Origin: Syntrophaceae bacterium | GTDB taxonomy: Bacteria; Desulfobacterota; Syntrophorhabdia; Syntrophorhabdales; WCHB1-27 | DNA: 12,741 nt | Direction: 5' to 3' | NCBI GenBank assembly: GCA_003165115.1 | Contig: PLSJ01000471.1 | Span: forward strand, 12,236 to 24,976 | Shown: positions 1 through 8,278 of the stretch, one piece after another | Layout of the letters: every line of letters begins with the position of its first letter | Position numbering within the stretch: position 1 is the stretch's first letter | Translations under genes and position numbers: made by a program | Notes under the pieces: model-generated | The model's input: the letters and a program-made list of their open reading frames with translations, nothing else | Database searches by the model: none | What the model was told of the DNA's origin: nothing

Positions 1-17
1 CGGGCACGTCCACCGCC

Positions 18-45
18 TTGACATGTCCCCCGCAATACTTATATT
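18..45 (+). promoter_or_regulatory. Probable sigma70 promoter for the hemerythrin gene
   Basis: A perfect -35 box TTGACA at 18-23 is followed after 16 bases by TATATT at 40-45. Transcription would start near 52, leaving a leader of about 95 bases before the ATG at 146. The boxes are seen directly; activity is inferred. Confidence 0.55.
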
Positions 46-145
46 CACTCCATGCCGGAGGGGACGCCATAAAGGAAGACCCAAGGGCGGGAAACGGCCA
101 AAAACAGTAAGCCGGCCGGAACACGCAACACTCAAGGAGGACGTC

Positions 146-604
146 ATGGCAAGAAATATCTTCGACCTGCTCAAGAAGGACCATGAAAAAGTCAAAGGAC
201 TCTTCAAGCAGATCGTACGGAAGAAACAAGAGCCCGATTCCATCTTTCCGCAAATCCGGCAGGAGCTGGAAATGCACTTTCACGGCGAAGAAAAATTGTT
301 TTACCCCTACCTGAAAGACCAGGCACAGACACGCGACATCACTATGGAGTCCATGGAAGAGCACAAGGTGACGCAAAAGGAGCTGAGCGAGCTGAGCCGC
401 ATCTCCACGGACGACGAGTGGTTCGGTCCGAAGATAAAAGTACTCCAGGAGCTGGTGAATCACCACATCGAAGAAGAGGAGACCCGGCTCTTCAAGAAGG
501 CGAAGAAGGTCATCGGCAAGGAGCAGGCCGAAGAGATGGCCGAACGCTTCGAGCAGGAGAAACAGCGGATGATGGACAGGTGGACCTCATCCGGTCAGAG
601 CTGA
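146..604 (+). CDS. Hemerythrin HHE domain protein
   Basis: Predicted 152-residue cytoplasmic protein of the hemerythrin HHE cation-binding family, four-helix bundles that hold a di-iron centre and bind O2 or sense oxygen, NO or iron. Candidate ligands visible are His13, His44 with Glu48 (H-x3-E), His73, and the His106-His107 pair with Glu110 or Glu111 in the last helix. The C-terminal 30 residues are charged and helical. I chose the ATG at 146 because AAGGAGG lies just upstream at 134-140; an in-frame extension back to 23 has no family resemblance and no ribosome site. It has its own promoter (18-45) and no gene follows closely, so it is probably monocistronic. The family call is firm; whether it stores, scavenges or senses is unknown. 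Confidence 0.88.
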   Translation: MARNIFDLLKKDHEKVKGLFKQIVRKKQEPDSIFPQIRQELEMHFHGEEKLFYPYLKDQAQTRDITMESMEEHKVTQKELSELSRISTDDEWFGPKIKVLQELVNHHIEEEETRLFKKAKKVIGKEQAEEMAERFEQEKQRMMDRWTSSGQS

Positions 605-619
605 TACCCATCCCTATTT

Positions 620-686
620 GCCGGACCGGCCGCGTCTTTCTCCTTCATTCGCGTTTCGCGGAAAAGACGGTGTTGGCCGGTCCGGC
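620..686. repeat. Long inverted repeat after the hemerythrin gene
   Basis: A perfect 12-base arm at 620-631 pairs with 675-686, and a second 7-base stretch, CGTCTTT at 633-639, pairs with AAAGACG at 663-669. A small CGCG-type hairpin lies inside at about 650-660. The structure starts 16 bases after the hemerythrin stop. It has no T tract, so it is not a classic intrinsic terminator; it could stabilise the mRNA end or act as a Rho-associated or bidirectional terminator. Confidence 0.55.
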
Positions 687-776
687 CGGGAGCATCACAC
701 ACTATCGCGCATAACGTCTCCCCCAGGCCGTTGAAGCAGTCCGTTACCTTTGCGCCGGCACGGCCTCCTTTCGTGC

Positions 777-805
777 TTGCAGGGGAAAATACCTTGTGAC
801 ATAAT
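777..805 (+). promoter_or_regulatory. Promoter of the rhodanese-cytochrome-UGSC operon
   Basis: TTGCAG at 777-782 and CATAAT at 800-805 are separated by 17 bases, and TGA directly precedes the -10 box, giving an extended -10. Predicted start near 812, about 90 bases before the first gene. No other good promoter is evident before the downstream genes, so this one probably serves all three. Confidence 0.6.
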
Positions 806-900
806 AAAAGAGAGACCATCCCGGATCGCAAATCCCGGCGGGGGAGGGCGAGAAGGGCGTCACGGTTATGTCGAGAAATGGGAAGAACCGGAGGTGCGAA

Positions 901-1317
901 TTGAGGAGTTTCGGCAGACTTATGGTCATGCTCTATTCCGTGTCCCTCTTCTTTTGTCTTGCCTGGCCGGTCCTCGGCGCGTCGGATGAGGTCCCCAGGA
1001 TCACGGTCGAAAGCCTGAAGAAAATGATGGACGACAAAGCGGACGTGCTGATCGTCGACGTCCAGCCGAAAGCCGTCTACGAGAAAGGGCACATCAAAGG
1101 CGCCGTCTCCCTCCCGTGGACAGCGAGGCTCACGGGGGCGCAGGTGGCCGCCCTGCCGCGCCACAAACCCGTCGTTGTGTATTGCGACTGCGGTCCGGGC
1201 GAGGCGGACAGCGCGAGCGTGGGGGCACGGCTGGCCGAGCTCGGGTTCGACGACGTGAGGGTGCTCGCGGACCCGTCGATCAGGGGATGGAGGCAGGCCG
1301 GTTATCCGATGGAATAA
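901..1317 (+). CDS. Secreted single-domain rhodanese-like protein
   Basis: 138 residues from the TTG at 901. Residues 1-27 form a signal peptide: short basic start, hydrophobic core from Leu7 to about Leu25, and a likely cleavage after Gly26 or Ala27. The rest is one rhodanese domain: strand with Asp53-Val-Gln (usually D-V-R), E-K-G-H-I-K-G-A at 61-68, and the active-site loop starting at Cys95 in YCDCGPGEADSA. Rhodaneses carry sulfur (or selenium) as a persulfide on this cysteine; the substrate here is not evident. The two-cysteine C-x-C loop resembles the CxCPxEAxS type more than the classical C-x5-R loop. I chose TTG 901 because GGAGGTG lies at 890-896; an ATG at 868 with GAAGGG upstream is a real alternative adding 11 residues. 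It is the first gene of the operon, 21 bases before the cytochrome gene. Confidence 0.82.
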   Translation: MRSFGRLMVMLYSVSLFFCLAWPVLGASDEVPRITVESLKKMMDDKADVLIVDVQPKAVYEKGHIKGAVSLPWTARLTGAQVAALPRHKPVVVYCDCGPGEADSASVGARLAELGFDDVRVLADPSIRGWRQAGYPME

Positions 1318-1338
1318 GAAACAGGGGAGGCGGCCCTC

Positions 1339-2496
1339 TTGGCAATGCGGACATATTATATACGGAGGCGAAGCCGGCCGCTCCTTGCGGCAATGGCTGC
1401 GCTGCTCCTTCTTTGGTTTTCTTCCGCGGGGGCTTCGCGGTCCGAAGGGCCGGACGGCTACGTGGGATGGAAGAGCTGCGGCGTCTGCCACGAGCGGGTC
1501 GCGACGGACTGGCAGAAGGGCGGGCACGCCGGGGCATTCGCGGACCTGCGCAAATCGGGACAGGAGAACCTGCCTGCCTGTGTCCGCTGCCACGTGACCG
1601 GCTATGGCCGGGCCGGAGGGTTCGTCGACGCGGAGATCACCCCCGGTCTTGCGGGTGTGCAGTGCGAGGCGTGTCACGGTCCCGGCGGGAGGCATGCGGC
1701 ATTGCCCGGTGAGGGCGCCATCGTCCCGGCCCCGGGCATCGAGACATGCAGGCTGTGCCACACGCCTGGCCAGGACCCGACATTCGATTACAAAAAGAAG
1801 GCACACGGCGTGCACATGCCCATAGCGGGCACAAACGGCGAGGGCAGCGCCTCATCGCTTGCCGCCCTTCCCGACCACTTCAATTTCGGCGCCATAGACG
1901 AAGGCTCACCTGCCTCCATTACGATCGTCCTGGAGAATACGGGCGAGAGAGAGGTAGCGATCACAGGGGTCAGGACCAGCTGAGCCTGCACTGAAGGTAT
2001 GCTTGGAAAGCATACACTTGGGCCGAAAGAAAAAACATCTCTCCGTATCACCTTCGACACGAAGGGAAGTCCCGGTCCTTTTCGCAAGACCGTGACCCTC
2101 ACTACGGGCACCGCCGGACAGGGTGAGCTGGAGGTGACGATAGAGGGGACCGTCAGGGAATCCCCTGCCGCGAAGATCAGGGTAACCCCGAGGCTCGTCG
2201 ACCTTGGGGTCGTAAGTCCCGGCCTCGTGAATACGGGACCGCTTTCGATCGCGAACCCGGGAACGCTGCCGCTCGTCATCACGAAAATCTACGTGAAAGG
2301 TACCGGAGACCTGCTCTATGACGGAGAAAGGCAGGGCGGCCTCGTCATTTTGCCGGGCGGGACGAAGCCCTTTGAGTGTGCCGTGAGGGCGGAAGAAGGC
2401 GGGAGCGGCCGCCAGGAGACGATAATAATAGAGTCGAACGCAAAGAACGCGCCCGAAGGAGGCTATGTCATCGTGGTCCGCTACCGGGGTAGTTAA
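1339..2496 (+). CDS. Tetrahaem cytochrome c / DUF1573-like selenoprotein (in-frame TGA = Sec215)
   Basis: Read through the TGA at 1981-1983, this is one 385-residue exported protein. Residues 1-33 are a signal peptide with an RRR start. Residues 41-160 resemble the cytochrome c554 family and carry four CxxCH haem sites: CGVCH 47-51, CVRCH 81-85, CEACH 109-113, CRLCH 137-141. Residues 175-275 resemble DUF1573, an Ig-like envelope domain whose hallmark is S-C-G-C-T; here it reads S214-U215-A-C217-T218, so the TGA replaces the first conserved cysteine. A second Ig-like domain fills 280-385. The homology continues uninterrupted across the TGA in the same frame, the following ATG at 1999 has no ribosome site, and a hairpin follows (1997-2015). 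Start: TTG 1339, eight bases after AGGGGAGG; ATG 1345 is possible. Selenocysteine at this place is inferred; I know of no described example. The alternatives are a pseudogene or a Cys-to-stop sequencing error. Confidence 0.8.
1981..2015 (+). promoter_or_regulatory. Sec codon TGA plus bacterial SECIS-like hairpin (cytochrome gene)
   Basis: TGA at 1981-1983 is followed by a perfect 8-base-pair stem, 1997-2004 with 2008-2015, capped by loop GGA at 2005-2007. Known bacterial SECIS elements sit immediately downstream of the UGA inside the coding region, with a small apical loop having G in its first positions roughly 16-37 bases after the UGA; here 21 bases separate the UGA from the loop. Binding of SelB is inferred; selA, selB, selC and selD are not in the window. 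Confidence 0.72.
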
Positions 2497-2550
2497 AGGG
2501 TGGGCGACTCACGGGGCTTTTTTTCTTTAAAACCACGGGGAGGAATTCAT

Positions 2551-4386
2551 ATGAAAGGAAAGGCAGTCCGGTTTTTGACCGCAGCGGTGACGGTCGGTTT
2601 TTTCATCGCTCTTTCGCACGTTTCACCGGCCTATGGTGAGGTCACTCTGGAAGTGCTCAACCCGCGCGGTGAGATCGCGCCGCTTGAGGTCGCGGCCCCT
2701 TCGCCCCGCCTCGCGACGCTTGCGGGAAAGAAGGTGGGCATATACTGGAACGACAAGGCAGGGGGGAACCACTTCTGGGACGTGGTCGAGGCCGAAATGA
2801 AAGCGAAAGCCCCCAGGACGAAGATCGTCCGGTATGACGGCCCCTTCGATCCGGGCGACGCAAGGGCGGCCGCCATGGTGAAGGAGGTGGACGCGTTCTT
2901 TTACGGCGTGGGAGACTGAGGCTCCTGCACATGGGCCGGCGTGGCCGGCTCCGTCAGGATAGACAAACTCGGAAAGCCCGTGGTTTTCGTCGTGACCGAC
3001 AACTTCATCCATGACGCGAAGTCAGGCGCGGAGGATACGGGAATGCCCCGTCTGCGGATGGTCACCGTGCCCGCCGACGAGTACTACAAACGGAGGGTGA
3101 GCAGGGAGGAGGTAAAGCCCGTGGCCGTGGCTGCCGTCGATGCGCTCATCGACGGCCTCACGCGCCCATTGACGGCGGAAGAGGCAGGCACGAGCGCGAA
3201 ACAGGTGGAGATGGCGCGGACAGTCAAAATTACCGCGGAGAGCTACGACGCCGCCCTCGAGAAGTTCAACCAGTTGTTTCTCGACAACCACTGGGGCAGC
3301 GGCCTGCCGCTCATGCCTCCCACGGCCGAGCGTGTAAAATGGATGCTCACCGGGACAAAACGGTCGCCGGGTGAGGTGATCGGCACGGTTGCCCCCAAGA
3401 ACGGCAAGGCCACGATAGAGAAGATCGCGATCAATGCGGCCATGGCCGGCGCAAGGCCCGAGTACATGCCGGTGATAATCGCCGCCATGGAGGCGCTGAC
3501 GGACAAGAGTTACGACCTCCTTCACGTCATGGCCTCGACAGGCTCCTTCACGCTGCAGATAATCGTGAACGGGCCTATCGCGGAAGAGATCGGCATGAAT
3601 TCCGGGATAGGCCTCCTCGGCTACGGGTTTCGGGCGAACAACACCATCGGCCACGCCCTTAGGCTGAGCCTCATCAACATGGGCCACCTGTGGCCGGGAG
3701 AGAATGATATGGCGCTCCTCGGCAGGCCGTCCTCCCACACGTTTTACGTCTTCGCGGAGAACGAACGCAACGACCCGTGGGAGCCTTATCACGTGTCGCT
3801 CGGCTACAAGAAGGCAGAGAGCTGCGTGACCGTCTCGACGGTCGGGAGCTACAGCGCCTCATTGAGCGGACTCGTGGCGTTCGGCGGCGGCGCGGTTTTC
3901 CCGTGGACCCCCCAATCGCTCCTCGACAATATGGTGAGGACCATAAAGATGAGCCGCGACATGATGACGGTCTGGAAGCTCGGCACGGCCGTGCCGAGCC
4001 CCGGAAAGCAATTCCTCGTCCTTCATCCGGAATTCGTTATGGAGCTGAACCGCAAGGGCTTCACCAGGAAGAAGCTGCAGGAGTACCTCTACGAGCAGAC
4101 GCTCATACCCTACGAGCAACTGAGCCCCAAGGAGATAGCCTCCCTGCGGCGCAGGCTCGCGGACCGGGAGATACCGGAGGACCGCATTCCCGTCTTCGAA
4201 GCGTCCCTGAAGCCCGGCGGAAAGGTGCCTTTGCTCATAAGGCCGGAGCACAGCTACATCTTCGTGGCGGGAGGCATCCCCGGTTATTCATTCGGGACGT
4301 CTTACTTCTCCACGCCGCCCTATGGCGCCACGGCGGTCATGACGAAGCCGATACGGGACGCGACCCTTACGAAATCGGGCAGGTAG
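2551..4386 (+). CDS. Exported UGSC-motif selenoprotein (in-frame TGA = Sec123)
   Basis: Read through the TGA at 2917-2919, this is one 611-residue protein. Residues 1-28 form a signal peptide ending A-Y-G. Residues about 45-210 carry a Rossmann-like domain with G-V-G-D-U123-G-S-C126-T at the end of a strand, the signature of the UGSC family of (seleno)proteins recognised from bacterial and marine metagenome data; function unknown, U-x-x-C suggests thiol-selenol redox chemistry. From about 225 to the end lies a second large domain, with W-G-S-G-L-P-L-M-P-P-T near 249-258 and glycine-rich stretches, which I recognise only as a companion of such proteins. The ATG at 2551 follows GGGGAGGAATTC, a good site. 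A caller without recoding would split it into a fragment ending at 2919 and a GTG-started ORF from 2941. It lies 54 bases after the cytochrome gene and is last in the operon. Confidence 0.85.
2917..2958 (+). promoter_or_regulatory. Sec codon TGA plus SECIS-like hairpin (UGSC gene)
   Basis: TGA 2917-2919 is followed by GCCGGC at 2935-2940 pairing with GCCGGC at 2944-2949, loop GTG at 2941-2943. The stem extends by G2934-T2950 and G2933-C2951, and after an internal loop by CCTG 2924-2927 with CAGG 2955-2958. The loop starts with G and is separated from the UGA by 21 bases, exactly as in the upstream gene. SECIS function is inferred. Confidence 0.7.
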
Positions 4387-4415
4387 CGGGCCTTAATTTC
4401 CGACCACATGGTAGC

Positions 4416-4440
4416 AGGGGGCCTCTCGGGGCCCCTTTTT
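4416..4440 (+). terminator. Intrinsic terminator of the selenoprotein operon
   Basis: GGGGCC at 4418-4423 pairs with GGCCCC at 4430-4435 around a six-base loop and is followed directly by five T (4436-4440). It lies 30 bases after the UGSC gene stop and before the convergent transporter gene. Confidence 0.8.
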
Positions 4441-4525
4441 GCTTCTCTTTGGTTTGCCGGGATGCCGGGGCCGGGCCTGCTCCGGGGACGGGGAAACAGC
4501 GGGGGCCTTCGTGCGCGCTGCCGCA

Positions 4526-5788
4526 TTACCGCCGGGGCAGCCGTCTCGCGCCCGTTTCGGGTATGAGAAGACCGGCCACGACCCAGATGAGTGCCATAAC
4601 GATCAGGACAACCAGGGCGGCGTCAAGACTCCCGGTGGAATCGAGTATGCGGCCCGTCAGCCAGGGTCCGACAATGCCGCCGAGATAGCCGATGGAGAGC
4701 ACCATGCCGCTCGCCGCCCCCACGGACTCCTTCGGGAGCATCTCCAGCGGAAGGGCGAGGATCATAGAAAAGGTGCCGCCCAGGGTAATGCCCACGACAG
4801 CCATCAGGGCCCAGCCCCACGGGACCGGCATATAGAGGGCCGCCGCCGATGCGACCGCCAAAAGGAGCGGGGAGCCCCACATGAACGGTTTTCTTAAACC
4901 GACCTTATAGGAAAACCACGGCATCAGAAACATCGCGGGAAGACTCGCCCAGCCCCGGGATGAGGCTATGAGTGAAGCCAACTGGGGCGTAGCGCCCTTC
5001 ATCATCAATAACGAGGGGGTCCACGCGGACCATGTATAGAAGTGGACGTTGTTAAGAAAGAGGAGGAAGGCGATCAACCACATGTTCTTATCCGCCCACA
5101 GGGACCGCGAGGGACGTGGTGCCGTCATGCCACGCAAGGGTCGGGGGTCGTGGACCTCACCGGACGGGTCCCTTCCGACGATCAGCCAGACGACGGCACC
5201 CAGGGCAGCGGGCAGCCCCCAGGCGAATAAGGTGCCCCGGACGGTATGGAAGAGTGGGAGGACCAGGGGCAGCGTGACGGCAAGGGGTACGGCCGCGCCA
5301 ATCGTGATGCCGGTCGCATAGACGCTCGTCGCCAACCCGGCTTTCTCCCGTGGGAACCAGCCGCTCACGAGTTTGGGGAGGTTGGGGTAGATGATGCTGT
5401 AACCGACCCCGTACAGAGCCGTGAAGGCGAGCAGCGAGCCGAAGCCCGCCGATGCGCCTCTCAACAGGCTTCCTGCCGCCATCACCACGGCTCCGATGGC
5501 CACCGCCCTCCGGTTCCCTATCCTGTCGGCGAGCAGACCACCGGGTATGGCAAGGGCCACGAGCATGATCATCGGCAAGGAAAAGAGAATCCCCACCGCT
5601 TCATGCGTCGCGCGGAACTCGCCCCTGATGAGGTGGACCATGGGCGGGATGCAGAGCATCGGACAATAGAGGGCGAATCCGAGCAGCCAAGCGCATGCCA
5701 GCATGATCCCGGGTCTCCCGATACGCCCTATCATGCCTGATTCCCTCTCTTCCGTCCCATCTTTCGGAAAGTCCCCGGGTACGGGCAT
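4526..5788 (-). CDS. Major facilitator superfamily transporter
   Basis: 420-residue inner-membrane protein with about 12 hydrophobic helices. The loop between helices 2 and 3 has the MFS signature G-G-L-L-A-D-R-I-G-N-R-R (83-94), and a cytoplasmic loop of about 30 residues rich in R, P and D splits the two halves near residue 215. A conserved-looking Y-C-P-M sits in helix 1. The overall look is that of the CynX/NimT-like or generic anion-porter MFS branches, but the substrate cannot be read. I start it at ATG 5788 (MPVPGDF), since GGAGG lies eight bases upstream; ATG 5735 (MIGRIGRPG) is the next option. A frame extension to 5905 is basic and has no ribosome site. It is divergent from ftsH; a TTGACC box on the - strand at 5835-5840 with a poor TGGTAAGTG -10 might be its promoter. 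Confidence 0.88.
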   Translation of the reverse strand: MPVPGDFPKDGTEERESGMIGRIGRPGIMLACAWLLGFALYCPMLCIPPMVHLIRGEFRATHEAVGILFSLPMIMLVALAIPGGLLADRIGNRRAVAIGAVVMAAGSLLRGASAGFGSLLAFTALYGVGYSIIYPNLPKLVSGWFPREKAGLATSVYATGITIGAAVPLAVTLPLVLPLFHTVRGTLFAWGLPAALGAVVWLIVGRDPSGEVHDPRPLRGMTAPRPSRSLWADKNMWLIAFLLFLNNVHFYTWSAWTPSLLMMKGATPQLASLIASSRGWASLPAMFLMPWFSYKVGLRKPFMWGSPLLLAVASAAALYMPVPWGWALMAVVGITLGGTFSMILALPLEMLPKESVGAASGMVLSIGYLGGIVGPWLTGRILDSTGSLDAALVVLIVMALIWVVAGLLIPETGARRLPRR

Positions 5789-5930
5789 GTCGATGTCCTC
5801 CGTAGTACCACTTACCATTTTGAAAGCCGGCCGGTCAACAAGAAAGCGATTGTGCCGTCGCTTCCGGCCTTTAGCCTTGACGAACGGGAGGCGCGAAGGG
5901 TTCATGAGACGGGAAGTCGGCGGTCATATA

Positions 5931-5939
5931 TGGTAGAAT
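5931..5939 (+). promoter_or_regulatory. Possible extended -10 promoter for ftsH
   Basis: TGG followed by TAGAAT (5934-5939) is a good extended -10 element; no convincing -35 is present 17 bases upstream. Transcription would start near 5946, about 78 bases before the GTG at 6024. Confidence 0.45.
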
Positions 5940-6023
5940 ATGGAGGCGTGAAAGGTTTTCGTGTTTCGGATGCGGGAACCTATCGTCTGCGCAAGAACCA
6001 GTGAACATGCGAAGGAGGGTAGG

Positions 6024-7922
6024 GTGCCATCCAGTGACAAAGAGTCTCGGGAACATTTGGTGGACAGGCTTCGCTCGTTGTTCGGCCAGCCGGGGCCGCG
6101 GAAAAAGAAGGACGGCATGCCTCCAACGGCCCGGTTCAGCGTCTGGTATCTCCTGATTGCCGTTCTTCTTTTCATGTATGTGCAGCAATACCTGTTTTCT
6201 TCGAAGGTGGAGACGATCTCCTACAGCCAGTTTAAGCAGAAAGTGGCGGAGGGCTCGGTGAGCAAGCTGACCGTGGGTCCGGAAAGCATCTCCGGGACGC
6301 TGAAAGGAAAAGACAACAAACCGGACCAGGAGTTCGCCACGATCCGGGTCGATGACCCCGGCCTCGTCAAGGAGCTCGATGACCGCAAGATCGATTATTC
6401 GGGACGTTACGACAGCAAATTCCTGGGGAGCATCCTTTCCTGGGTGCTTCCCATCGCCGCCATGTTCCTTATCTGGCGATTCGCGATCAAAAGAATGGGA
6501 CCGGGGCAAGGGGTGATGTCTTTCGGCAAGAGCAAGGCCAAGCTCTTTGCGGAAAGTGAGACGAAGGTCACCTTCCTCGACGTCGCAGGGATCGACGAGG
6601 CCAAAGAAGAGCTCCTGGAGGTGGTGGAGTTCCTGAAGACCCCGGACAAATTCCAGAAGCTTGGCGGGAGGATACCGAAGGGGGTGCTTCTGGTGGGACC
6701 GCCGGGGACCGGTAAGACCCTGCTCGCAAAAGCCGTGGCAGGAGAGGCAAAAGTGCCTTTTTTCAGCATCAGCGGGTCCGAGTTCGTGGAGATGTTCGTG
6801 GGCGTGGGCGCGTCTCGCGTGCGCGACCTTTTCTCCCAGGCGGCCGGTCAGGCCCCCTGTATCATCTTCATCGACGAGCTCGACGCATTAGGGAAGGCGC
6901 GGGGGATGAACATCTTCGGGGGCAACGACGAGCGTGAACAGACGCTCAATCAGCTTTTGGTGGAGATGGATGGTTTCGAATCGAACAAAGGCGTCATCAT
7001 CATGGCCGCCACCAACAGGCCCGAAATCCTGGACCCCGCCCTTTTGCGTCCCGGAAGGTTCGACAGGCAGGTGCTTGTCGACCGCCCCGACATAAAGGGC
7101 CGGGAGGCGATCCTAAAGATCCATTCCAAGAACGTGCTCCTGGGCGCGGACGTCGATCTCCGTAAAATCGCGAGCCTCACCCCCGGTTTCGTGGGGTCCG
7201 ACCTGGCTAACCTCGTGAACGAAGCCGCTCTGTTGGCCGCCCGGAAGAATAAGGAAACCGTCGGACCGCCCGAATTCGATGAGGCCATCGACCGGGTGGT
7301 CGGCGGACTGGAAAAGAAAAACAGGGTGATGAATGCCCAGGAGAAGGGGATCGTCGCCTTCCATGAGTCGGGGCACGCGATCGTGGCCGAATCCGTGGAA
7401 CATGCCGACCGGGTGCACAAGATCTCCATAATTCCCCGCGGGATTGCGGCCCTCGGATATACGCAGCAGCAGCCGACGGAGGACCGCTACCTGCTTACGC
7501 GTCCCGAGCTGCTCGACCGTCTCGCCGTGCTCCTAGGCGGCAGGGTCGCGGAGGAGCTGGTCTTCGGAGAAGTTTCCACAGGGGCCCAAAACGACCTGCA
7601 GCGAGCCACGGGCATTGCCCGGTCCATGGTGGCGGAATATGGCATGAGCGACCGCCTGGGGCTTGTCGCGTACGAATCGCCGCGTCAGCCCATGTTCCCG
7701 CCCGAAGGCTATTCATCGAACAAGACCTATAGCGAGACAAAAGCGACCCAGATCGATGAGGAGATCTCCAACGTGATGGAGCTGGCGCACCAAAGGGTGC
7801 GGAACATCCTTTCGGAGCGGCGGAAAGTGCTTGATGAGCTCGCGCACCTCCTCTCCGAGAAGGAAATCGTGCAGGGACAGGAATTGAGGGACATGCTGGC
7901 CGGTTCAAAGCCCGAAATGTAA
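6024..7922 (+). CDS. ftsH: ATP-dependent zinc metalloprotease FtsH
   Basis: 632-residue membrane AAA+ protease that extracts and degrades membrane and short-lived cytoplasmic proteins as a hexamer. In order: cytoplasmic tail of about 39 residues, membrane helix 40-58, periplasmic domain, membrane helix about 134-156, AAA+ domain with Walker A GPPGTGKT (225-232), Walker B I-I-F-I-D-E-L-D, pore motif around F-V-E-M-F-V-G-V-G, arginine-finger region R-P-G-R-F-D-R, then the M41 protease with zinc site HESGH (447-451) and third ligand Asp524. All catalytic residues are intact. I start at GTG 6024, with GGAGGG at 6014-6019; ATG 5961 would add 21 residues without a good ribosome site. Odd points: the long tail before helix 1, while E. 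coli FtsH begins almost directly with its helix, and S in HESGH where A is usual. It may be a second FtsH paralogue. Confidence 0.96.
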   Translation: MPSSDKESREHLVDRLRSLFGQPGPRKKKDGMPPTARFSVWYLLIAVLLFMYVQQYLFSSKVETISYSQFKQKVAEGSVSKLTVGPESISGTLKGKDNKPDQEFATIRVDDPGLVKELDDRKIDYSGRYDSKFLGSILSWVLPIAAMFLIWRFAIKRMGPGQGVMSFGKSKAKLFAESETKVTFLDVAGIDEAKEELLEVVEFLKTPDKFQKLGGRIPKGVLLVGPPGTGKTLLAKAVAGEAKVPFFSISGSEFVEMFVGVGASRVRDLFSQAAGQAPCIIFIDELDALGKARGMNIFGGNDEREQTLNQLLVEMDGFESNKGVIIMAATNRPEILDPALLRPGRFDRQVLVDRPDIKGREAILKIHSKNVLLGADVDLRKIASLTPGFVGSDLANLVNEAALLAARKNKETVGPPEFDEAIDRVVGGLEKKNRVMNAQEKGIVAFHESGHAIVAESVEHADRVHKISIIPRGIAALGYTQQQPTEDRYLLTRPELLDRLAVLLGGRVAEELVFGEVSTGAQNDLQRATGIARSMVAEYGMSDRLGLVAYESPRQPMFPPEGYSSNKTYSETKATQIDEEISNVMELAHQRVRNILSERRKVLDELAHLLSEKEIVQGQELRDMLAGSKPEM

Positions 7923-7993
7923 GGACCTGAACAAACCGGGCAAGACCGACGCGCACGTTGCGTGCCACAGGCGCATGCGTTCCCCCCCGGGGG

Positions 7994-8278
7994 TTATCGC
8001 TTGGCCGACATTTTCCCCAGAATGGACCGTGATTTCTTTGTGAAGGACTGGAAGAAATCGATTGCGCTCGTTTCTATCATCTTTGTCCTGTGTATCTCGT
8101 ATTGCCCCTCGAACATCGCGTCGAGCCGAATGGCGTAATGGATGGTAATGAACGTGCCCGATTCCCTGGCGGCCATCTTTGTAATATCCGATTCATCGAT
8201 ATTGCAGATGAACGCCCCCTCATCGGTGGTCAATTGCATGGCTACCATTTTGTCTTCCGTCGGTTTGCGCTCGATCAT
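7994..8278 (-). CDS. Small protein of unknown function (94 aa)
   Basis: 94 residues, no recognised domain. It starts at ATG 8278 with a very strong ribosome site (AAAAGGAGGG) six bases upstream, which argues that it is real. The sequence alternates short strand-like stretches (M-V-A-M-Q-L, G-A-F-I-C-N-I, T-F-I-T-I-H-Y) with a basic C-terminal helix ending K-K-S-R-S-I-L-G-K-M-S-A-K-R; no signal peptide or membrane segment. An ORF extension upstream to 8479 is compositionally different and unlikely. It converges on ftsH with 71 bases between, containing a C6/G5 palindrome at about 7983-7993 but no T-tailed terminator. It probably forms its own transcription unit. Confidence 0.65.
   Translation of the reverse strand: MIERKPTEDKMVAMQLTTDEGAFICNIDESDITKMAARESGTFITIHYAIRLDAMFEGQYEIHRTKMIETSAIDFFQSFTKKSRSILGKMSAKR

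Noticed and set aside
595..1815. 406-codon ORF on the - strand
   Set aside because: Antisense to the rhodanese and cytochrome genes, both with clear family motifs; translation has no recognisable domain. It is a by-product of GC-rich codon use.
1999..2496. Separate gene starting at ATG 1999
   Set aside because: The ATG lies inside the hairpin stem, has no ribosome site, and would begin in the middle of a DUF1573-like domain.
2515..2530. T-rich stretch between the cytochrome and UGSC genes as a terminator
   Set aside because: Only a weak 5-pair hairpin precedes it and it is not adjacent; the T run may at most cause slight polarity.
2941..4386. Separate GTG-started gene after the TGA at 2917
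   Set aside because: It lacks a ribosome site and cuts the UGSC motif from its domain; read-through explains it better.
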